The notes under the pieces were generated by a model. That model saw only the letters and a list, made by a program, of their open reading frames with translations, made no database searches and was not told the origin of the DNA. From positions 62,001-126,000 of the forward strand of contig CAVQEH010000004.1 in the NCBI GenBank assembly GCA_963711455.1: a stretch of DNA of 64,000 nucleotides, read 5' to 3'. Shown piece by piece: positions 28,078 to 36,770 of the stretch (positions are counted from its first letter, which is position 1; each line of letters starts with the position of its first letter). Source of the stretch: DATFVA01 sp963711455 (GTDB lineage: Bacteria > Bacteroidota > Ignavibacteria > Ignavibacteriales > Ignavibacteriaceae). Both the position numbers and the translations under genes were made by a program.

Positions 28078-28557
28078 CTACTTTAATTCGTTAAGAATTT
28101 GTACTGCAGTTTCGGGATTGAGATTCGTATAAACTTTTTCGTTTACGAGCATAGCCGGTCCCTGATCGCACATACCGAGGCAGTTTGTTCGTTCAAGAGT
28201 AATTCGTTTGTCCCCGGTTGTTTCACCAAAAGAAATACCAAGCTCCCTTTCTATTGATTTTTCAACTTCCGTTTTTCCAGCCATATCGCACGAAATGGTT
28301 TTGCATAATCTTACAATATTTCTTCCCTGAGGTTTTTCATGCAGAAAAGAATAAAAAGTGATGACACTGTGCACTTCTACAGGATGCATGTTCATCAATC
28401 TGGCAATTTCCTGTTGAGCAAAATCTGAGATGTAATGATGTTTCCTTTGAATCGCCTGCAGAATTGGCAGTAAAGCAGACCTGTCGGGTCCGAACTTTTC
28501 CACAAGCTCTTCAATATCTTCCGACAATTTATTTTTTTCAAATACCAGCATATTCAT
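28078..28557 (-). CDS. hydC: NuoE-like [2Fe-2S] subunit of [FeFe]-hydrogenase
   Basis: A 159-residue thioredoxin-fold [2Fe-2S] protein, the HydC/HndA (NuoE-like) subunit. The N-terminal helical part (ALLPILQAIQRKHHYISDFAQQEIARLM) is followed by VHSVITFYSFLHEKPQG. Cluster cysteines are in LCKTISCDMAG (CxxxxC) and TNCLGMCDQGP (CxxxC). It should pass electrons between the NuoF-like and catalytic subunits. The gene starts in a TAATG overlap with the response-regulator stop and ends 6 bases before the NuoF-like gene, so all three subunits are co-transcribed. Confidence 0.9.
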   Translation of the reverse strand: MNMLVFEKNKLSEDIEELVEKFGPDRSALLPILQAIQRKHHYISDFAQQEIARLMNMHPVEVHSVITFYSFLHEKPQGRNIVRLCKTISCDMAGKTEVEKSIERELGISFGETTGDKRITLERTNCLGMCDQGPAMLVNEKVYTNLNPETAVQILNELK

Positions 28558-28937
28558 TACTCCTTTACCTTTGCGTGCAATAATCTTTCAACTTTCTCTA
28601 TCAGCTCATCCGGTGAAATTGGTTTTTCTATATATTCGTCCACAGGAACCATATCACTTTTACCAAAATCCATCCCCAATGCTTTTGAAACTGATGTATA
28701 CATGATAACCGGCGTGCTGATTTTCTCCCTTCTTAATTTCTGAGCAAGAAAAAAACCGTCATCCGGTTCGTTCATCATTACATCGAGAATAATCAGATCG
28801 GGATTCTGATCTACGATTAGATTAAATCCGTCATCAGGGTTCTGCGCAGTAATAACTTCATATCCTTTTGAAGTCAGTACAATTTTACTTACATCCAGGA
28901 TGTCCGGATCATCATCTATTATTGCTATTTTAGCCAT
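28557..28937 (-). CDS. Single-domain response regulator in the hydrogenase operon
   Basis: A 126-residue CheY-like receiver with no output domain. Acidic residues are in IIDDDPDIL, the phospho-acceptor Asp52 in LIILDVMM, the conserved Thr/Ser in MYTSVSK and Lys in YIEKPISP. It lies between hydF and the NuoE-like gene, 32 bases after hydF and overlapping the next start by one base (TAATG). The sensor kinase at the end of the operon is its likely partner. Lacking a DNA-binding domain, it may act by protein contact, for instance on the hydrogenase or a further relay; that is inference. Confidence 0.88.
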   Translation of the reverse strand: MAKIAIIDDDPDILDVSKIVLTSKGYEVITAQNPDDGFNLIVDQNPDLIILDVMMNEPDDGFFLAQKLRREKISTPVIMYTSVSKALGMDFGKSDMVPVDEYIEKPISPDELIEKVERLLHAKVKE

Positions 28938-28962
28938 TGTTTGTCCTGTTTATTTATTAAGA

Positions 28963-28980
28963 ATTACCCTTAAGGGTAAT
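28963..28980. repeat. Perfect 18-bp palindrome overlapping the hydF stop
   Basis: ATTACCCTTAAGGGTAAT is a perfect palindrome that includes the TAA stop of hydF. In mRNA it can form a short hairpin between hydF and the response-regulator gene. It shares the ACCC...AAGGGT core with the inverted repeat after hydA (24944-24967). Confidence 0.6.
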
Positions 28981-30214
28981 AGTTCATTTGCTTGCGTTTT
29001 GTAGGAGTTTTTTCCCATTCATAAACTGCATTGCCAAAAGGAAGAAGGGCTCTTGGAATTGCCCCGTGCATATATGAAATAAGTATTCCGTGATTAACAA
29101 CGGGAACATCCATTAAGTGCGCTTCATTCAATCTCATCTGCATCATTTTCCTGGTAAGCATACAGGCTTCGCAGTGAATGATTAAATTATATTGTGACAA
29201 GTTTTCTGGGAAATCAGAGCCCTGTGCAAAATCTATCTGAAGATTTTTCTTCGTATGAAGTCTTAACCATCCCGGGATTTTTTCCCTGCCTGTATCATCT
29301 TCCCAGGCATGATGTGAGCACGCCTCAGCAATTAAAATCTTGTCGCCGTCCTGAAGCTCAGCAACTCTTTTTAGTCCTTTAATAAATGTCCTCAGGTCTC
29401 CTTTATATCTTGCCATAAGTATTGAAAATGTTGTCAACTTAATATCTTCAGGAATATCTGCAGCTACCCTCATTATAGCCTGGCTGTCAGCTATTATTAG
29501 ATCAGGTTTACTGTTTAACGAAGCTAATGCTGAATGAAGCTCTTTATCTTTAACAACAACAACAATTGTATCTTCATCCAGGGCTTCTCTTATAGTTTGG
29601 ACCTGTGAAAGAAATAATCTCCTGCCGGGTGCTTCTATATTTACAGGAACTACAAGCATGACAATATCCCCCTGAGTAACGAGATCACTTAGTAAAGGAG
29701 GTTCATTATCAGCCGGCAGCATTCTAATAACTTTCCTTTTTAGTGGTTCAATTCCAACTCCGAGCTTGCAGGAAATTTCAAAGTGGAAGGCATTCAATAA
29801 TTTTATTTCTACAAGAAGATCCGGGTTTATTCCCAATTCAATTTTATTTGCAGCGATTACGAAAGGAACTGAAATCTTATCTAGATAATTTAGTATTTCA
29901 TATTCTTCCGTTGAAAGCCTACAGGTTGCATCCAGAACAACTATAGCAAAATCAGCTCCTGAAATTGCTTTAATTGTTTTACTGATCCGTTTTTGTCCCA
30001 ATTCTCCATAGTCATCGATCCCGGCAGTATCTATAAGGAGCACTGGTCCGTATGGGAGAAGATCCATAGATTTTCTTACAGGATCTGTAGTAGTTCCGGG
30101 TATTTCGCTTACAATGCTTAAATCCTGTCCCAGGAAAGTATTGACAAGTGAGGATTTACCCACATTTCTTCTTCCGATAAAAACAATTTGTTTCTTTTCC
30201 AGATTAAGCGGCAT
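28970..30214 (-). CDS. hydF: [FeFe]-hydrogenase maturation GTPase HydF
   Basis: A 414-residue HydF, the GTPase scaffold that carries and delivers the 2Fe subcluster of the H-cluster to apo-HydA. The N-terminal G domain has FIGRRNVGKSSLVNTF (P-loop), GTTTDPV (switch), LIDTAGIDD and AANKIELG. The C-terminal cluster-binding domain carries the HydF motif ACSHH and the later CEACM (CxHx...CxxC pattern). I take ATG 30214: AGGGGAGGG lies just upstream, while the ATG at 30238 would put that site inside the gene. Its start overlaps the end of the AspA-like ORF. HydE and HydG, also needed for maturation, are not in this window. Confidence 0.93.
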   Translation of the reverse strand: MPLNLEKKQIVFIGRRNVGKSSLVNTFLGQDLSIVSEIPGTTTDPVRKSMDLLPYGPVLLIDTAGIDDYGELGQKRISKTIKAISGADFAIVVLDATCRLSTEEYEILNYLDKISVPFVIAANKIELGINPDLLVEIKLLNAFHFEISCKLGVGIEPLKRKVIRMLPADNEPPLLSDLVTQGDIVMLVVPVNIEAPGRRLFLSQVQTIREALDEDTIVVVVKDKELHSALASLNSKPDLIIADSQAIMRVAADIPEDIKLTTFSILMARYKGDLRTFIKGLKRVAELQDGDKILIAEACSHHAWEDDTGREKIPGWLRLHTKKNLQIDFAQGSDFPENLSQYNLIIHCEACMLTRKMMQMRLNEAHLMDVPVVNHGILISYMHGAIPRALLPFGNAVYEWEKTPTKRKQMNYYP

Positions 30215-30434
30215 ATTTAATATCCCTCCCCTTTTCATTTAATTCTTTGTTATTTATTTCTTCATATTGAAGGAGATTATGCTTTATTATTTTTTCACTT
30301 AAAGTTGAAATATCAGTAAAAGTATCTGAAGCTGAAAAGACAGGAAAGTTATTAGATGATCGTATTGTGTTGATACTGTAAAGAACTTCATCCGGTAAGA
30401 CTTCTCTCCCCAAAGAATCTTTTTCTTCACGCAT
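30204..30434 (-). CDS. Truncated aspartate ammonia-lyase-like N terminus (76 aa) before hydF
   Basis: A 76-residue ORF whose sequence EKDSLGREVLPDEVLYSINTIRSSNNFPVF follows the N terminus of aspartate ammonia-lyase (LG...VP...Y...T.RA..NF). It continues in register to about AspA residue 65 (NNKELNEKG), then stops. All catalytic parts of the roughly 470-residue enzyme are absent. A clear GAGGAG precedes ATG 30434 and the stop overlaps the hydF ATG by 11 bases, so translation could be coupled to hydF. Full aspA genes are known next to hydE/hydF/hydG in other bacteria. This may be a remnant retained as a leader, or a small protein with its own role. Confidence 0.6.
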   Translation of the reverse strand: MREEKDSLGREVLPDEVLYSINTIRSSNNFPVFSASDTFTDISTLSEKIIKHNLLQYEEINNKELNEKGRDIKYAA

Positions 30435-30768
30435 AATATTTCTCCTCTCTGCCGGAAGACAAAAAGCGTTCCATCAAAACAAACCCGGATATACCCATTT
30501 TCGAATAAAACTATCATCCGGGATTTTGAGGGTGTTGAATCTTTATATAGTGAGTTTCATTTTTCATAATTATTATTCTCTCTAATAAGAAATGATTTGA
30601 AATTTTAGCAAACCATATTTCACTGCAGCGGAGCAAATAGTGCTCTATACTGTGACTAAATACACCCGCAAAAAATAACGTCCGGATATGTGGTAACTAT
30701 CATTACTTTATTCAGTTAATCTTACAATTTTTCATAAAATTTTATGTGAAATTTTAGGCCTTAATAAA
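30435..30768. other. Divergent intergenic region upstream of the hydrogenase operon
   Basis: No gene seen. It separates the minus-strand hydrogenase operon from the plus-strand 30769 gene and must hold promoters for both, but I see no clear TTTG...TAnnTTTG pair. Frames that are open here overlap the AspA-like ORF and look like chance. Confidence 0.5.
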
Positions 30769-31407
30769 TTGACAAATTTAAATAGCCGGGGAAGACAGAG
30801 ATCACCATGGCCATGGATTATGGGATTAATTATTCTTGCAGGATTCTTTTGGTTTCTGCTTAATTATGTTTATATGCCGGACTATACTAAAAAGGTAACT
30901 TCTTCCAGTAACGACGTTTTTTCAAAAAGAAGATATATCGATCCGATAGATTCGATTAACGAAGTGAAAGAATTTATAGATTTTTCCAGGAGTACTTCAA
31001 ACCCAGGCGACACCAGGCACTATTCCGAAAAAGGATTAATAAAACTTCAGTCTGCCTTAAGTTATTTAGCAGACCGGATTAATCCGACCGATGCTATGGT
31101 TAAGAAAAATATTGATACTCTCGACATAACCGTAGCAAAGATAGACACTTCTTCATCAAATTATTTAAGTGAACTAATGCCTGCATTTTCTGCTGCTGTC
31201 ACTACTATGTTCACAATACAGAAGCTTAATTATCCCGATCTTGCAGGAAATATTTCTGATTTGAAAAATACCGAAAATACTATAAATGAAAGTAAACCAA
31301 TTAGATCTCAGTGCAATAAAATTGTTCATTTCTTTAACGAAGCGGGAAACACAATCTCGCAGATGAAAGTGTCTTATGCTATTAACAAATCAAAAGTAGG
31401 GTATTAA
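30769..31407 (+). CDS. Membrane-anchored protein of unknown function
   Basis: A 212-residue protein, starting with TTG, that I do not recognise. A single membrane segment (about residues 14-33, PWPWIMGLIILAGFFWFLLNYVY) is preceded by arginines, so the bulk should lie outside the cytoplasmic membrane. The soluble part is predicted mostly helical (FIDFSRSTSN, GLIKLQSALSYLADRI, AFSAAVTTMFTIQKL), with an even spread of polar residues, and may form a helical bundle. The start is uncertain: the next possible one (ATG at the IMGLI methionine) would shorten the arginine-rich N terminus. It lies 119 bases before the POT transporter gene. Confidence 0.6.
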   Translation: MTNLNSRGRQRSPWPWIMGLIILAGFFWFLLNYVYMPDYTKKVTSSSNDVFSKRRYIDPIDSINEVKEFIDFSRSTSNPGDTRHYSEKGLIKLQSALSYLADRINPTDAMVKKNIDTLDITVAKIDTSSSNYLSELMPAFSAAVTTMFTIQKLNYPDLAGNISDLKNTENTINESKPIRSQCNKIVHFFNEAGNTISQMKVSYAINKSKVGY

Positions 31408-31461
31408 GAATCATTTGGATCCGCAGAAAACTTAATCTTCAAAAGAAATCATTCTAAAAGC

Positions 31462-31491
31462 TTTTTCCCTTCGTATTTTTTTTTAACTTTG
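31462..31491 (+). promoter_or_regulatory. Probable Bacteroidota-type promoter of the POT transporter gene
   Basis: TAACTTTG (31484-31491) matches the TAnnTTTG -7 consensus exactly, with a weak -33 (TTTT at 31462-31465) 18 bases upstream. Transcription would begin about 30 bases before the TTG start at 31527. Confidence 0.45.
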
Positions 31492-31526
31492 TAAAATTTT
31501 TTTACCAAAATAACCGGGGAGACCAA

Positions 31527-32861
31527 TTGTCTGAAAATCCTGGAAAAAAGAAAAACTCCTGGAAATTTCCGGGTGCATTCTGGACAGCAAACCTTGTAGA
31601 ACTTTTTGAACGATCGGCATACTACGCAGTATTCATTGCTATAACTTTATATTTGTCAAGAGTTGTAGGATTTGATGATATAGAAGCCGGCTGGATAGGG
31701 GGAATATTTGCTGCGGGCTTATATTTTCTTCCTCCGTTCACCGGGGCTTTTGCAGATAAAATCGGGTTTAGAAATGCTATACTGCTGGCATTCAGCCTAT
31801 TATCTATTGGCTACTTTACTTTAGGTCTGCTTCCTTATAAAGCCATTGTTCTGCCAGCACTTGTCGTTCTGATGTTCGGCGGATCTTTTATCAAATCTAT
31901 TATCACCGGAACTGTTGCTAAGACAACCACCGAAGAAACCAGGGCAAGAGGTTATTCAATTTTTTATGGTATGGTCAATGTCGGTGCTTTTCTCGGAAAA
32001 ACCTTTGCTTACCCGCTGAGATTAAACTGGGGTCTTCAATCAATTAATTATTATGCTGCAGTAATGACCCTTCTTGCATTTATTGTGGTTTACTTTTTCT
32101 ATAAGAATGTTAATATAGATGGCGAAGGAAAATCTTTTAAGGAAGCATGGCGCGGACTTACAAAAGTTGTAACCAATATTCGCCTGTTGATACTGATATT
32201 TATTGTTACAGGATTCTGGATTATTCAGGGTCAGCTATATGCGACAATGCCAAAATATGTTTTACGTACAGTCGGCGAACATGCTTCGCCTGAATGGATC
32301 GCAAATGTTAATCCTTTTGTTGTAATGATAACTGTGGTGTTTATTACAAACTTAATGAAGAATGTACGCGCTGTATCTTCAATGACAGTCGGAATGTTCC
32401 TTATGCCGTTGTCGGCCTTATTAATGGCATCAAGTCCTGTACTGGAATCGTTAACCGGTCAATCGGTTTCAATATTCGGATTATTCTCTGCTCATCCAAT
32501 AACTGTGATGATGATTTCAGGTATTGTTGTTCAGGGACTTGCAGAATGCTTTATTTCTCCGCGTTATCTTGAATATTTTTCCTTACAGGCGCCGAAAGGT
32601 GAAGAAGGGCTTTACCTCGGGTTTAGTCATCTGCATTCTTTTCTTTCTTCAATTATTGGTTTTGGAATATCCGGTTATTTGTTAACAGCCTATGCTCCGG
32701 ATCCTGAGTTTCTTTCTCCCGAACAATTGATTCACGCTTATGATCATGCACACTATATCTGGTTTTATTTTGCTGTAATCGGATTAACTGCAGCCGTTGC
32801 TCTTTTACTATACAGGTGGCTGATTGACAAAGAAATAAAACCGGGAGGAGAATTAGCTTAA
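31527..32861 (+). CDS. POT/PTR-family proton-coupled oligopeptide transporter
   Basis: A 444-residue MFS-fold transporter with about twelve membrane segments. The POT-family signature is the charged motif on TM1, NLVELFERSAYYAVFIAI (ExxERxxYY). The loop after TM2 (FTGAFADKIGFRN) is the usual MFS motif A region, and FGGSFIKSIITGTVA and GYSIFYGMVNVGAFLG follow. It should import di- and tripeptides with protons. The start is TTG 31527; MSENPGKKK precedes TM1, normal for the family, and a GGGGAGA ribosome-binding site stands before it. It is a single-gene unit unless co-transcribed with the following TPR gene, 85 bases on. Confidence 0.82.
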   Translation: MSENPGKKKNSWKFPGAFWTANLVELFERSAYYAVFIAITLYLSRVVGFDDIEAGWIGGIFAAGLYFLPPFTGAFADKIGFRNAILLAFSLLSIGYFTLGLLPYKAIVLPALVVLMFGGSFIKSIITGTVAKTTTEETRARGYSIFYGMVNVGAFLGKTFAYPLRLNWGLQSINYYAAVMTLLAFIVVYFFYKNVNIDGEGKSFKEAWRGLTKVVTNIRLLILIFIVTGFWIIQGQLYATMPKYVLRTVGEHASPEWIANVNPFVVMITVVFITNLMKNVRAVSSMTVGMFLMPLSALLMASSPVLESLTGQSVSIFGLFSAHPITVMMISGIVVQGLAECFISPRYLEYFSLQAPKGEEGLYLGFSHLHSFLSSIIGFGISGYLLTAYAPDPEFLSPEQLIHAYDHAHYIWFYFAVIGLTAAVALLLYRWLIDKEIKPGGELA

Positions 32862-32946
32862 AAACTGATTAATAATTATTTTCTTTAAAAAGAAAATTCA
32901 TTAGATTTTGTTATCAGGTTCTACATCAATAATTGGAGAATATAAG

Positions 32947-33774
32947 ATGTGGATATATGTATACATTCTCTTAGCTTTATTAATAGTCGTTTTCGTTTTT
33001 TACATTATAAGTAAAAGAAGAATCAAACCAAACCCGTCCAGCATTGTTCAACGTTCTAAACTTGAATCTATGCTTCAAAAAGAATTAATTCCTAAAGAGC
33101 AACTGGAAAATGAAGACGAAAAGGGGGATTTCAGATATAGGGATGATTATAAAACTCATGGCAGCATTGAGGAAAACAAAGAAGTGCTTGATGAAGAATA
33201 TAAGCTTATTTTAAAGGATGGCATCGCTAAATATAAAGCGAAAGATTATGACGGTGCTGAACTTGAGTTTTCAAAAATAATTGAGTCGGGTACAGTCAAT
33301 GCTGCAACCTATTATTATATAGGTTTAATAAAAATTAAAAAGCTGGATTACGCTGAGGCAGTAAATGATTTTGATTTTGCTTTTACATACGGATTCCAGG
33401 AACCTGATCTTTTTCTGCAAAGAGGAATTTCAAATTATCATTTAAAACTATATGAAAAAGCCTGTGCTGATCTCGGGGCATATCTCGCGATGAAACCCAA
33501 TGATACGAAAGGCTACTTTAACAAAGGATTATCTGAAGCTGCATTGGGACATCTTACTGCTGCGATAGCAGATTTCACAAAAATTATCGCATTAAATCCA
33601 AAGCTCGAGCTTGCGTATTACGAAAGAGGTAAATGTCACCTGAAACTTGAAGATAAAGAAGCTGCCTGCAAAGATTTCAGGGAAGCTTATATTAAGGGAT
33701 GCCTGGCTGCCCATCATTATTTAAAAACTGAATGCAATCAATCCACCGATTTGAATTCTGATGTTCCCCAGTAA
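32947..33774 (+). CDS. Membrane-anchored TPR-repeat protein
   Basis: A 275-residue protein. Residues 2-22 form a membrane anchor (WIYVYILLALLIVVFVFYII), followed by a charged linker. From about residue 90 there are tetratricopeptide repeats (YKAKDYDGAELEFSKII, ATYYYIGLIKIKKLDYAEAVNDFDFA, LFLQRGISNYHLKLYEKACADL, GYFNKGLSEAALGHLTAAIADFTKII, AYYERGKCHLKLEDKEAACKDF), five repeats in all. TPRs serve protein-protein contacts; the partner is unknown. ATG 32947 with GGAGAA upstream is preferred over TTG 32908. Its end overlaps the GNAT gene start by 14 bases, so the two are co-transcribed. Confidence 0.8.
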   Translation: MWIYVYILLALLIVVFVFYIISKRRIKPNPSSIVQRSKLESMLQKELIPKEQLENEDEKGDFRYRDDYKTHGSIEENKEVLDEEYKLILKDGIAKYKAKDYDGAELEFSKIIESGTVNAATYYYIGLIKIKKLDYAEAVNDFDFAFTYGFQEPDLFLQRGISNYHLKLYEKACADLGAYLAMKPNDTKGYFNKGLSEAALGHLTAAIADFTKIIALNPKLELAYYERGKCHLKLEDKEAACKDFREAYIKGCLAAHHYLKTECNQSTDLNSDVPQ

Positions 33775-34231
33775 GAAAAATTTTGAAATCATAACTCTTC
33801 CCTCTGTATCGCAGGAAATTACAAACTTATCTGCTGCGCTTCATAAAGATCTTGAATTGAGGTATGGAAAAGGAACTATTGAAGAATTTGTTGAGGAAAA
33901 TAAATCTATGCTGATTTTTTTTGCCGCGTTGGATGGAACTGATTCTGTAGTTGCCTGCGGTGCCTTGAAACATTTCGATATTATAACTGCCGAAGTTAAA
34001 AGAATGTATGTGAAAGATGAATTGAGGGGAAAAGGAATATCAAAATTAATTTTGAATAAACTTGAAGAGACTGCACTTAACCTTGGTTACAAAAAAATAG
34101 TTCTCGAAACAGGATTGAAACAGCCCGAAGCAATGAGTCTTTATGAAAAATACGGATACTCTAAAATAAAACCATACGGAAGACATAAAGACGACCCGGA
34201 CAGTGTTTGTTATGAAAAACATTTAGAGTAA
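33761..34231 (+). CDS. GNAT-family N-acetyltransferase
   Basis: A 156-residue GNAT enzyme that transfers an acetyl group from acetyl-CoA to an amine. Motif A is AEVKRMYVKDELRGKGISKLILNKLEETA, with the acetyl-CoA pyrophosphate loop RGKGIS. Motif B is YKKIVLETGLKQPEAMSLYEKYGY, a form common to small-molecule or peptide acetyltransferases of the PhnO/YjgM type. The substrate cannot be told. ATG 33761 overlaps the TPR gene by 14 bases. It converges with the GH92 gene, with 16 bases between the stops. Confidence 0.82.
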   Translation: MFPSKKNFEIITLPSVSQEITNLSAALHKDLELRYGKGTIEEFVEENKSMLIFFAALDGTDSVVACGALKHFDIITAEVKRMYVKDELRGKGISKLILNKLEETALNLGYKKIVLETGLKQPEAMSLYEKYGYSKIKPYGRHKDDPDSVCYEKHLE

Positions 34232-34247
34232 TAGATTATTCAGAATT

Positions 34248-36616
34248 TTATTCCGATTCACCGCTTATTGAATAAGGAAGTTTCATATTCTTTGCCCAAT
34301 CTTTGTTAGGTTTAGATCCCATATTAAATACAAGCTTTCCGCCGTTAATTATATCTTTATGAAGAATAAAACTATTATGATAGTCTTCTCCATTTAAAGT
34401 AATCGACTGAATGTAAATATTTTTATCCGTAAGGTTTTTGGCTTCCATTGTGAACTGCTTTCCATTTTCAAGACTGATAACAGCACTCTGCATACACGGA
34501 CTTCCGAAAACATATTGGTTGCTTCCCGGTGCAACAGGATAAAAACCCAATGGAGCTGAAAATATACCAGGCCGACATCTGTCCGCAGTCATCATTGCCG
34601 CAAAGTCCGTCCGGTTTACTTCTATACATTGTATTAACTATCTGATGGATTCGTTCCTGTGTGCGCCACGGCTCACCTGCATAAACATACATATAAGGAA
34701 CATGGTGACTCGGTTCATTTCCGTGGACATAATTTCCTATCATTCCTGCTTTTGTTACATCTTCTGTTTCTGCAATATTTTCTTCTGAAACCTGCATTGT
34801 AAAAAGTGAATCAAGCCAGGTAACGAGTTTATCTTTTCCGCCTAATAATTTTATAAACCCTTCAATATCCTGTGGAACATAAAGTGAATAATTCCACGAG
34901 TTGCCCTCTATAAATCCCTGGCCGTCAGTGCTGAGCGGATCAAAATTAGGTTTCCAGCTTCCATCAGAATTCTTCGCTCTCATAAACCCGGTACTTTTGT
35001 CAAATATATTTTTAAAAGATTCTGCCCGCTTTCGAAATTCATCGTATATCTTTTTCCTCCCGAGCGCTTTTGCAAATCTTGAAATTGTCCAGTCATCAAA
35101 AGCATATTCCAGTGTCTTTGAAGCTGAATATGGATTCAGATCTTCCGGCACATAACCGTATTTTTCATAATAGCCGATACCATCGTATGGTTTATAAGTT
35201 GCACTTGCAACAACTGCCTGAAGAGCTTCATCAATGTTGTATCCTCTTATCCCTTTCATATATGCATCAACAATAACCGGGACAGCATGATAACCAATCA
35301 TACACCAGTTTTCATTGCTGTAGTGAGACCAGATTGGTAATATTTTATGTACACTCTGCTCATAATGTGCAAGCATAGAATTAATTATATCATTTGTCCT
35401 CTGCTGCTGTACAATAGTAAAGAGCGGGTGAAGAGCGCGGTAAGTATCCCACAAAGAAAAAATTGTATAGTCTTTAAAACCGTCTGCCGTGTAAATATTC
35501 TGATCAAGCCCGCGGTATTCTCCGTTAACATCCGAGTAAACAATCGGTGCGAGAAAGCTGTGATACATTGCAGTGTAAAAATTAACTTTGCGGTCTTCGC
35601 TTGCTTCTATCTGTATTTTCGATAGTTCCTTATTCCACTCAGCTTTTGCTTCATATTTTATTTTATCAAAGTCCCATCCCGGATTTTCAGCTTCCAGGTT
35701 TTCAAGCGCATTGTTTGTACTTACAGCAGATAATCCAAACTTGATCATTATATTTTCACCTTCACGCGGTAGTAAAATCAAAATGTGCTTTTATATTATG
35801 TCCTGCTCTTTCAGGAAAATTTTCATCCTGGTTCCACTTTCTCCAGAAACCTTTGTAGATCAGTTTTTCATCATCATGTAATCCATAAGATTTTATTGGT
35901 TTGGAAAAAACCATAGCAAAGTAAATGAACCTTGTTCTCGCCCAGCCGTTTGTCTGCCGGTATCCTGTAACAAGCGTATCATTCTCAACTCTGATTGATG
36001 CCCATACAACCTTGCCGTCGTAATTGTAAATTCCGCTTGTCATATCAAGAATAATATGTGCACTATCAGATTTCGGGAAAGTATATTTATGAAATCCTGT
36101 ATGAGTGGTTGCCGTTAATTCCACTTTGATGTTATAGTCATCCAGCTTAACCGCATAATAGCCGGGATGAGCTTCTTCTGTATTATGAGAGAATCTTGAT
36201 CTGTAGCCGCTATAAGGATTGTCTGATGTTCCAGGATTAAGTTGAATTTTTCCGACAGTCGGCATAATTAAAAAATCTCCAAGATCCGAGTGACCTGTTC
36301 CGCTGAAATGTGTGTGGCTGAAACCGACAATTGTTTTATCATCGTACTGGTAGCCGGCACAGTAACGGTAAACATCAGGATTGTATCCATTGCCATAGCT
36401 GTAATAAACTGTGTCTGTTTCGGGACTAAGCTGCACCATTCCGAAAGGAACCGCAGCCCCGGGAAAAGTATGTCCCATTTCCTCAGTTCCAATAAACGGA
36501 TTAACATAATCGGCAGGAGTCTTATCTTTTACAGAATTGGTTGAGCTTTGTGCTGAATTGATATTTGAAAATATTATGAATAAGGATATACAGAAAAGGG
36601 TGGTTAAAAATTTCAT
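34248..36616 (-). pseudogene. Secreted GH92 alpha-mannosidase, two frameshifts
   Basis: A GH92 exo-alpha-mannosidase, about 789 residues when joined. GH92 enzymes are calcium-dependent inverting mannosidases acting on glycoprotein or yeast mannans. The first frame has a signal peptide from ATG 36616 and the family start YVNPFIGTEEMGHTFPGAAVPFGMVQLSP. One extra base near 35768 shifts to the frame with IFSLWDTYRALHPL, GNEPSHHVPYMYVYAG and NDDCGQMSAWYIFSSIGF. One extra T in a five-base run at 34541-34545 shifts to YPVAPGSNQYVFGSP and the end. All conserved motifs survive. There is no T9SS sorting domain, so it should be periplasmic or lipid-free exported. Error or recent decay are both possible. 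Confidence 0.87.
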
Positions 36617-36770
36617 AAAACTAAGCTCACCATGATTAAGATTATAAAAAAACTTTCCATTTCCACTCACCCTCCCAAGTTCATCTGGTTTTGTTTTTTC
36701 TTTAACTTCTATTATAACATTTCTTTATGCATTTAATTGAAAATGGTTTTATCATGAACTAAAAATGACA

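Noticed and set aside
30299..30517. 72-codon ORF upstream of the AspA-like ORF
   Set aside because: It is in another frame of the AspA-like ORF and its leader, and shows no domain or ribosome-binding site.
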